A stretch of 39,785 nucleotides of DNA from Sulfurovum sp. (GTDB lineage Bacteria > Campylobacterota > Campylobacteria > Campylobacterales > Sulfurovaceae): NCBI GenBank assembly GCA_027068485.1, contig JAMOSB010000025.1, positions 1 through 39,785 of the forward strand, given 5' to 3'. This document shows, in pieces, positions 34,344 to 39,785 of this stretch. A program made the translations under genes and the position numbers. Each line of letters begins with the position of its first letter. Position 1 is the stretch's first letter. A model generated the notes under the pieces. That model worked only from the letters and a program-made list of their open reading frames with translations. It made no database searches and was not told where the DNA came from.

Positions 34344-34410
34344 AGGACTCCTTTGGGTGCTAGTATACCCACAAAACCACACCCCCTTACAAAATATATC
34401 ACACTGCCCC

Positions 34411-35745
34411 CTAAAGCATCCATCCCCACACGAGATAGGCGAGTGTGGAGAGGACGGTCACGCCGATAAAGTTGAGCTTCAAGCCTATGGTCGCCATCTC
34501 TTTGATACGAATCACCCGTGAACTCATCACAATAGCATTGGGTGGGGTTGCGATAGGGAGCATAAAGGCATAGGAGGCAGCAACCGTCGCGACCATCAGC
34601 AGCATCGCCCCCTCATTTTGGGGCATACTCTTGGCAAATTCATAGAAGATCGGGATCGCTATAGAGGTCAATGCTGTGTTACTCGTCACCTCTGTGGAAA
34701 AGGTGACAAAGAGTGCCACCACCACAAACATCCAAAAGAGCGGGAGAGCAGAGATAAAGCTGAGCTTCCCTGCGATATCCCCCGCAAGTCCCGTCTGAGA
34801 GAATGCCGTAGCGATACTAAACCCCGCCCCAAACAAGAAGATAATCTCATAGGGTAGACTACGGGTATCCTCCCACTCCAAAAACCCAATCCTAGGCATA
34901 AACATCAACAACCCAAAGCCCAACAGAAGCAACTTCTCATTGAGTGCCATACCCAAGAGCTGTTTGGTAAAGGTGTTGGCAATCAGCACCACCGCAAGGA
35001 GTCCAATGATACGATAGAGGCGTTTTTGGGGAGGGGTGAGGGGGTGGCTCTCATGATGGATATCCTCCACCCCTTCACCCTCTACCCCAAGTGAGAGCAG
35101 ATAGGGCATAATCAGCAACATCATCCCCACCACAGGGAGCATCACCATCACCCACTCCCCAAACGCCAACGCAAGGAGCTGATGCTCCTCCAGAAACCCC
35201 AATAAGATAAGGTTGGGAGCGGTGCCTATCGGGGTGAGTATCCCCCCCATTGATGCCCCATAAGCAGTCGCAAGCAAGAAGCGGACTTTGAGCTTTTTGT
35301 TCTCACTCAAAAACAGAGCGATAGGCATTAACATCAAGGTGATCGTTGTATTGGAGAGGATAGCACTCAGGAGTGCCGAGGTGATCGCCAAGGCGTAGAT
35401 AATCCCCCGAGGAGTCTTGGGGAAAAAGGAGAGAAGCTTCGCAGAGAAGTAGCGGTGTAGCTCGATCTTCTCTATCGCAATCGCAAGCATAAACCCACCT
35501 AAGAAGAGGAAGATAATCGACTTGGAGTAGTTGGCACTCACCGCATTGGTATCGAGTATCCCAAAGAGGGGGAAGAGTATCAACGGCAAGAGTGACACCA
35601 CCCCTAGAGGCAACGCCTCATTCGTCCAGAGTGTCACCAAAAACGCCACCAACCCGATAAGTAGCGCGTGCTGTAGTCCAAACCCTAGCAGTGCCAAGCC
35701 AAAAAACCCTATCCCCATACCCAATCCTATCCCGATACCTCTCAT
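34411..35745 (-). CDS. DASS/SLC13-type sodium:anion symporter
   Basis: A 444-residue membrane protein with about 11-12 hydrophobic segments and the two inverted SNT substrate/sodium-binding motifs of the DASS family: ILSNTTITLMLMPIA and VTSNTALTSIAIPI. The matching helix ends GTAPNLILLG and ATPPNAIVMSS are also present. Family members carry dicarboxylates, sulfate or other anions with Na+; the substrate cannot be read from sequence. AAAGGAGTAGAAG lies before the ATG, inside the 3' end of the preceding deacetylase-like gene (3-base gap), so the two are cotranscribed. Confidence 0.88.
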   Translation of the reverse strand: MRGIGIGLGMGIGFFGLALLGFGLQHALLIGLVAFLVTLWTNEALPLGVVSLLPLILFPLFGILDTNAVSANYSKSIIFLFLGGFMLAIAIEKIELHRYFSAKLLSFFPKTPRGIIYALAITSALLSAILSNTTITLMLMPIALFLSENKKLKVRFLLATAYGASMGGILTPIGTAPNLILLGFLEEHQLLALAFGEWVMVMLPVVGMMLLIMPYLLSLGVEGEGVEDIHHESHPLTPPQKRLYRIIGLLAVVLIANTFTKQLLGMALNEKLLLLGFGLLMFMPRIGFLEWEDTRSLPYEIIFLFGAGFSIATAFSQTGLAGDIAGKLSFISALPLFWMFVVVALFVTFSTEVTSNTALTSIAIPIFYEFAKSMPQNEGAMLLMVATVAASYAFMLPIATPPNAIVMSSRVIRIKEMATIGLKLNFIGVTVLSTLAYLVWGWML

Positions 35746-35748
35746 CTT

Positions 35749-36723
35749 CTACTCCTTTATCATCTCATCTATATAGACTACCTCAACCCCCTTGAGAAGT
35801 GGTTGAGCTACTTGAAGTGCCTGCATCGTCATCCGATGGGGGTGACCAATAGCGATGGCATAGCCCTGTTTTTTCGCCTCTTTGACCGCACGCCGTAGCT
35901 GTTTGTGTATGGCGTGTACGGTCTGGATATTATCTAGAAATACCGCCCGTCTCCAGTAGTGATCACCTAACTCCTTGGCGATGCGTTTGAGCTGGGTATT
36001 TTTGGTCGTGACACTATCGACAAAGATAAACCCCTCACTACGAAGTACCCCATAGAGTTGACGCATCGCAAGGTAGTCCGCAGTGAAGCGTGAGCCTGTA
36101 TGGTTGTTGATATAGCGTGCGGTGGGAAAGAGTCTGCGTAGCTCTTTAGCTCGCTCTACCATCACCTCAAAAGAGTCCGTACGCATCAGGGTCTTATACT
36201 GACTATTAAACTGCCGACTCCCCGACTCCATCGGAAGGTGTATCATATAGTGCGTGAGTCCCTTGGCTAGGGTGGGTGTCTTCATCGACCGCTCATAGGG
36301 TGGGAAGATTGAGGGGGTGACCTTGAAGGGGAGTGCTTTGATGCGTTTGAGCTGTGAGGCAAAGGTGACATCATCGATGATGATTGCTAACTGTGGTTTG
36401 GACTTTTTGTAGTAGAGCATCTGCTTTGGAGGGGTGGGTGGAGTGGAGGTGTGGATGTGAGAGAGGTCTTTGAGTAGCTCTTGGGTACTATACCCCTCCG
36501 TAAAGAGTCCAAACCTCCGACCCGATGTGTGGCTCGACTCACCCCAAAGATACCCGATAAAAATCCCCACAAACACAACCACCATCAAGAGTGCTACCAT
36601 CAGCTTCCATGAGATATGCCATACTGAAGGCTTTTGGGTAGCAGATTTTTTAGTTTTAGGTTTTTTAGTGGATTTTTTCACTGATTTTTTTGCGGTTGTA
36701 ACAGGGGTTGATTTGGGTGCCAT
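35749..36723 (-). CDS. Divergent polysaccharide deacetylase (DUF610/YibQ-like)
   Basis: A 324-residue protein with a Lys/Thr/Pro-rich cytoplasmic start, one membrane helix (VALLMVVVFVGIFIGYLW) and a periplasmic catalytic-like domain. The domain has IIIDDV (Asp-Asp), MIHLPMES, INNHTGSRFTAD, FVDSVTT and IAIGHPHRMT, the motif series of the divergent polysaccharide deacetylase family. Activity of the family is not well established. C. jejuni has a periplasmic protein in the same place between ilvC and dprA. The start ATG 36723 has only a weak GAGTG site; an in-frame GTG at 36732 is possible. A minus-strand TATAAT (plus 36751-36756) lies upstream. Confidence 0.85.
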   Translation of the reverse strand: MAPKSTPVTTAKKSVKKSTKKPKTKKSATQKPSVWHISWKLMVALLMVVVFVGIFIGYLWGESSHTSGRRFGLFTEGYSTQELLKDLSHIHTSTPPTPPKQMLYYKKSKPQLAIIIDDVTFASQLKRIKALPFKVTPSIFPPYERSMKTPTLAKGLTHYMIHLPMESGSRQFNSQYKTLMRTDSFEVMVERAKELRRLFPTARYINNHTGSRFTADYLAMRQLYGVLRSEGFIFVDSVTTKNTQLKRIAKELGDHYWRRAVFLDNIQTVHAIHKQLRRAVKEAKKQGYAIAIGHPHRMTMQALQVAQPLLKGVEVVYIDEMIKE

Positions 36724-36750
36724 AGCATTCACTCATATTAGATTTGAGCT

Positions 36751-36756
36751 ATTATA
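36751..36756 (-). promoter_or_regulatory. -10 box of the deacetylase-DASS operon
   Basis: TATAAT on the minus strand in TTGTTATAATAGCTC, 27 bases upstream of the ATG at 36723. No -35 consensus. Confidence 0.6.
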
Positions 36757-36810
36757 ACAAAGTATCGCTTTTTGATGGATAGGGAGAGAGAGGGTTTTTG
36801 GAAGGGGGAT

Positions 36811-36852
36811 AGCCCGCCCTAAGGCGAGACTACCTAGAGAGGCTAAGAGGTA
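36811..36852. terminator. Two inverted repeats after ilvC
   Basis: Downstream of the ilvC stop lie TACCT...AGGTA (36831-36852) and a GC-rich stem TAGCCCGCC-CTAA-GGCGAGACTA with one mismatch and one bulge (about 36809-36831). Neither is followed by a T-tract on the minus strand. They may stabilise or end the ilvC transcript by a non-canonical route. Confidence 0.35.
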
Positions 36853-36853
36853 C

Positions 36854-37882
<1,029 letters not shown>

Positions 37883-37910
37883 TTATCCTTGGCGTTAAAA
37901 AAATTTTGCG

Positions 37911-37916
37911 ATTATA
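37911..37916 (-). promoter_or_regulatory. -10 box of ilvC
   Basis: TATAAT on the minus strand in GGATATAATCGC, 31 bases before the ilvC ATG, between the stop of the M15 peptidase gene and ilvC. It suggests ilvC is transcribed independently of its upstream neighbour. Confidence 0.65.
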
Positions 37917-37928
37917 TCCAAATTATGC

Positions 37929-38567
37929 TTATTTTTTGGAAAAATGCTGATAATCCTTGATCGTTCGCCACGCACCACCCCACTTCCAACCATGTGCGAT
38001 AAAGAGCGTCGTGATGGTATCTTTGGGTAGTATCATCGCCCTATCTTCAGGGGTGTTTGCGTGGTGCTTTCGGGTACGATAGCGAAGTGACCGCTTGTGG
38101 CTAATCTTGCCCGTGCGTGAGATGTAGGGGTTCTCTAGGGGGTTGATATCGATAGCTCGTCCATAGGCGTGCTTTGACCACTTGGTCGTACCCGCTACGG
38201 TGCGACAGTTAAACGCCGAGGTGTTATCTGCCTCAATCGACCGATAGTCACTCCCCTTGTAGTCACTTACTAGACGCATCTTGCGGATGGGGTACTTGGC
38301 GTGGTAGAGATCACGGAAGATCTCTACGATATCTTGGGCAACGGCACGATGTACGATCAGCTCCCCTTGCTGACTCCTCCCCTCAAAATCCCAATAACTC
38401 ACCTCCACATAGCGAAGGGAGGCTATCGAGACAGGACACCCTTGCGTCCATGTATTGCCCTCTATCATCCGCTTTTTAGTGTAGGGGGTGATAGGGTGTA
38501 TCGTAGCGTGGTACTGGGCTAGTAGGAGTGTCACACTTACAACACACCAAATCATAACAACTCTCAT
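37929..38567 (-). CDS. M15-type D-Ala-D-Ala carboxypeptidase-like exported protein
   Basis: A 212-residue exported protein: signal peptide about 1-18 (MRVVMIWCVVSVTLLLAQ). The zinc-peptidase features of the M15/VanY-like group are visible: SDYRSIEADNTSAFNCR, then KHAYGRAIDINPLENPY with the His...Asp ligands, and the C-terminal HGWKWGGAW...DYQHF with the third His. By family it would cut D-amino-acid peptide bonds in peptidoglycan; substrate is inferred. AAAGGAGCCAAA precedes the ATG. It is divergent from the flavin-reductase-like gene and upstream of ilvC, which has its own promoter. Confidence 0.85.
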   Translation of the reverse strand: MRVVMIWCVVSVTLLLAQYHATIHPITPYTKKRMIEGNTWTQGCPVSIASLRYVEVSYWDFEGRSQQGELIVHRAVAQDIVEIFRDLYHAKYPIRKMRLVSDYKGSDYRSIEADNTSAFNCRTVAGTTKWSKHAYGRAIDINPLENPYISRTGKISHKRSLRYRTRKHHANTPEDRAMILPKDTITTLFIAHGWKWGGAWRTIKDYQHFSKK

Positions 38568-38630
38568 TTTGGCTCCTTTGAAGAGTAATGAGGCTATTAT
38601 ACTAAAAATTTATACCAAAGAGAGGCTACC

Positions 38631-39227
38631 ATGCGATTTGACCTAGACCAAGACACCACACTCAACGAAACCTACAAACTCATGGCACAGACCATTATCC
38701 CCCGCCCCATCGCATGGGTCGTCACAGAGGAGGACGGCATCATCAATATCGCCCCCTTTAGCTACTTTATCGGACTCTCCTCTGAGCCTGCTTCTCTCCT
38801 CATCTCTGTAGGACACAAACCCGATGGCACCCCAAAAGACACCCTCGCCAACCTACGCAAAACCAAGAAGTGTACCATCTGTATGGTCGAAGAGAAAGAC
38901 CTCACCAAGATGCACCACTCCTCCAAAGCCCTAGAGAAGAGCCAGAGTGAAGCGAGCCTCTTTGATATCCCGACCGAGCCAATGAAAGTGGACTACCCCC
39001 CTATCATCTCAGGGGTAGCCGCAGCCTACTTCTGTGACCTCCACCAAGAGATAGACCTAGGCGGAGGAAGCACCATCCCCCTCGTCCTCAGAGTCAAAGA
39101 GATCTTTGTCGATGACCGCTGTATTACCGATACCAAGCGTATGAGCATCTCCTTTGCCCCCGTCGCACGCATCGGAAAATCCTACGCCTTTTTAGGAGAA
39201 GAGCCTGAGACCCCGCAGATCCCGTAA
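38631..39227 (+). CDS. Flavin-reductase-like FMN-binding split-barrel protein
   Basis: A 198-residue cytoplasmic protein of the flavin reductase (DIM6/NTAB) group. Characteristic segments are IIPRPIAWVVTEEDG, INIAPFSYFIGLSSEPASLLISVG, KDTLANLRKTKKCTICMV, and PLVLRVKEIFVDD, which match the FMN-binding split barrel. The family reduces flavins or transfers electrons to partners; the partner is not known here. AGAGAGGCTACC precedes the ATG, and TATTATACT about 30-40 bases upstream is a possible -10. The C-terminus (GEEPETPQIP) is followed by a short protein-like reading frame in another frame. Confidence 0.87.
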   Translation: MRFDLDQDTTLNETYKLMAQTIIPRPIAWVVTEEDGIINIAPFSYFIGLSSEPASLLISVGHKPDGTPKDTLANLRKTKKCTICMVEEKDLTKMHHSSKALEKSQSEASLFDIPTEPMKVDYPPIISGVAAAYFCDLHQEIDLGGGSTIPLVLRVKEIFVDDRCITDTKRMSISFAPVARIGKSYAFLGEEPETPQIP

Positions 39228-39231
39228 GGGA

Positions 39232-39318
39232 GTGGAGGAGCAGGAGATGCGGGAGATCGCTACTTATGACTCGCTATTTGCCCCTGCCAAGAGCCTACGC
39301 CACCACCACACACACTAA
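39232..39318 (+). CDS. Possible 23-28 residue small ORF after the flavin-reductase-like gene
   Basis: A short frame with a GTG at 39232 and an ATG at 39247, the latter behind the purine-rich GGAGGAGCAGGAG, encodes EMREIATYDSLFAPAKSLR followed by HHHTH and a stop at 39316-39318. The next gene starts 12 bases later. It could be a real small protein, the remnant of a longer C-terminus of the flavin-reductase-like protein after a frameshift, or chance. Evidence is limited to the ribosome-binding site and composition. Confidence 0.25.
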   Translation: MEEQEMREIATYDSLFAPAKSLRHHHTH

Positions 39319-39329
39319 GGAGCCACCCC

Positions 39330-39731
39330 ATGTACCCACTCATCCTCTTCCTAGCCCTCAGCCTCTTTGGGTTTGCTCAGAGTATCACGGTCACACTCTC
39401 AGGCATCACCCCACCACTCGGAGAGGTCTATCTCGCCCTCTACAACTCCCCCAAGGGCTTCCTCAAGAGCCAATACGCCTACCAAAAAGTCACCCGACAC
39501 GCCACCCAAAACTTCCGCTACACCTTTAGAAATCTCCCTAAGGGGGAGTATGCTATCGCACTCTATCACGACCAAAACAGCAATGGAAAGCTCGATACCA
39601 ACCTCTTTGGTATCCCTAATGAGCCGACAGGTACCTCCCTCAATGCCCCTAGCCGTATGGGACCCCCACTCTATGAAGAGGCGTGCTTTGAAGTCATACA
39701 CAATCTTTCATTGACAATTAAACTTCATTAG
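39330..39731 (+). CDS. Exported DUF2141-type protein
   Basis: A 133-residue protein with a signal peptide (MYPLILFLALSLFGFAQS) and a small beta-sandwich-like domain matching the DUF2141 pattern: GEVYLALYNSPKGFLK, FRYTFRNLPKGEYAIALYHDQNSNGKLDTNLFGIPNEPTG. The DxNxNGxLD stretch resembles a calcium-binding loop. AAGGAGCCACCCC precedes the ATG. Function is unknown; a periplasmic location is inferred. It is the last gene in the window. Confidence 0.85.
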   Translation: MYPLILFLALSLFGFAQSITVTLSGITPPLGEVYLALYNSPKGFLKSQYAYQKVTRHATQNFRYTFRNLPKGEYAIALYHDQNSNGKLDTNLFGIPNEPTGTSLNAPSRMGPPLYEEACFEVIHNLSLTIKLH

Positions 39732-39785
39732 ACTTCTTGCATAACCTATCATTTAACCGCAAAACCTCTATCAAAGTTTACTAAA

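Overview
The window looks like chromosomal DNA from a Campylobacterota (epsilonproteobacterial) species, probably a free-living, O2-tolerant Sulfurovum/Sulfurimonas-type organism rather than a host-adapted Campylobacter or Helicobacter. The main reasons are a fused IspD-IspF enzyme followed directly by an HP1021/CemR-type orphan response regulator, a sulfate-adenylyltransferase-like protein and PgpA (the gene order of C. jejuni Cj1607-Cj1610); a Campylobacter-type Fur; an ilvC / divergent polysaccharide deacetylase / dprA / ruvX neighbourhood; and promoters that mostly show a TATAAT -10 box without a clear -35. Genus-level placement is inference. No tRNA, rRNA, insertion sequence, prophage or CRISPR array was seen, and no gene-free stretch exceeds 300 bases.

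Layout. 1-0.6 kb: fur with a Fur-box-like site in its leader. 0.6-6.2 kb: a six-gene thiamin operon on the minus strand (thiC-thiO-thiS-thiG-thiE-thiD) behind a clear TPP riboswitch. 6.3-8.7 kb: a small acidic protein, an OmpA-domain envelope protein and the Fe-S carrier ATPase Mrp (minus). 8.9-12.5 kb: ispDF, atypical response regulator, Sat-like protein, pgpA (plus, overlapping genes). 12.6-15.4 kb: a DUF2868 membrane protein/DUF3482 GTPase pair (minus). 15.5-19.7 kb: a Tyr/Arg-rich exported protein, trmA (minus), and two related lipoproteins with a poly-Gly stretch after the lipobox. 19.7-23.7 kb: a four-gene minus-strand operon of a repeat protein, a MoxR AAA+ ATPase, a stand-alone CZB zinc-binding protein and a DUF2201/VWA protein. 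23.8-27.6 kb: tatB-tatC-queA-NlpC/P60 lipoprotein-YchJ (plus). 27.5-29.6 kb: a large membrane-anchored hybrid sensor-kinase-like protein in which nearly all phosphorelay residues are lost. 29.8-31.7 kb: helical lipoprotein, small helical protein, ruvX. 31.7-36.7 kb: GH3 glycosidase, TlpA-type thioredoxin, dprA, a DASS/SLC13 transporter and a polysaccharide-deacetylase-like protein. 36.9-39.7 kb: ilvC, an M15-type peptidase, a flavin-reductase-like protein and a DUF2141 protein.

How the parts fit. Much of the window is housekeeping metabolism (thiamin, isoprenoids, branched-chain amino acids, phosphatidylglycerol, queuosine, m5U tRNA, Tat export) with several cell-envelope enzymes (NlpC/P60, GH3, M15, deacetylase-like, OmpA). 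The most system-like unit that I cannot assign to a described pathway is the repeat protein/MoxR/CZB/VWA operon: an AAA+ ATPase, a probable VWA substrate adaptor whose metallopeptidase motif is degenerate, and a candidate zinc- or redox-sensing partner. A second theme is loss of catalytic residues in signalling or enzyme folds: the CemR-like receiver without its Asp, the Sat-like protein without its QTRN motif, and the hybrid kinase-like protein. All function calls rest on motif reading by eye; no database search or structure prediction was run.
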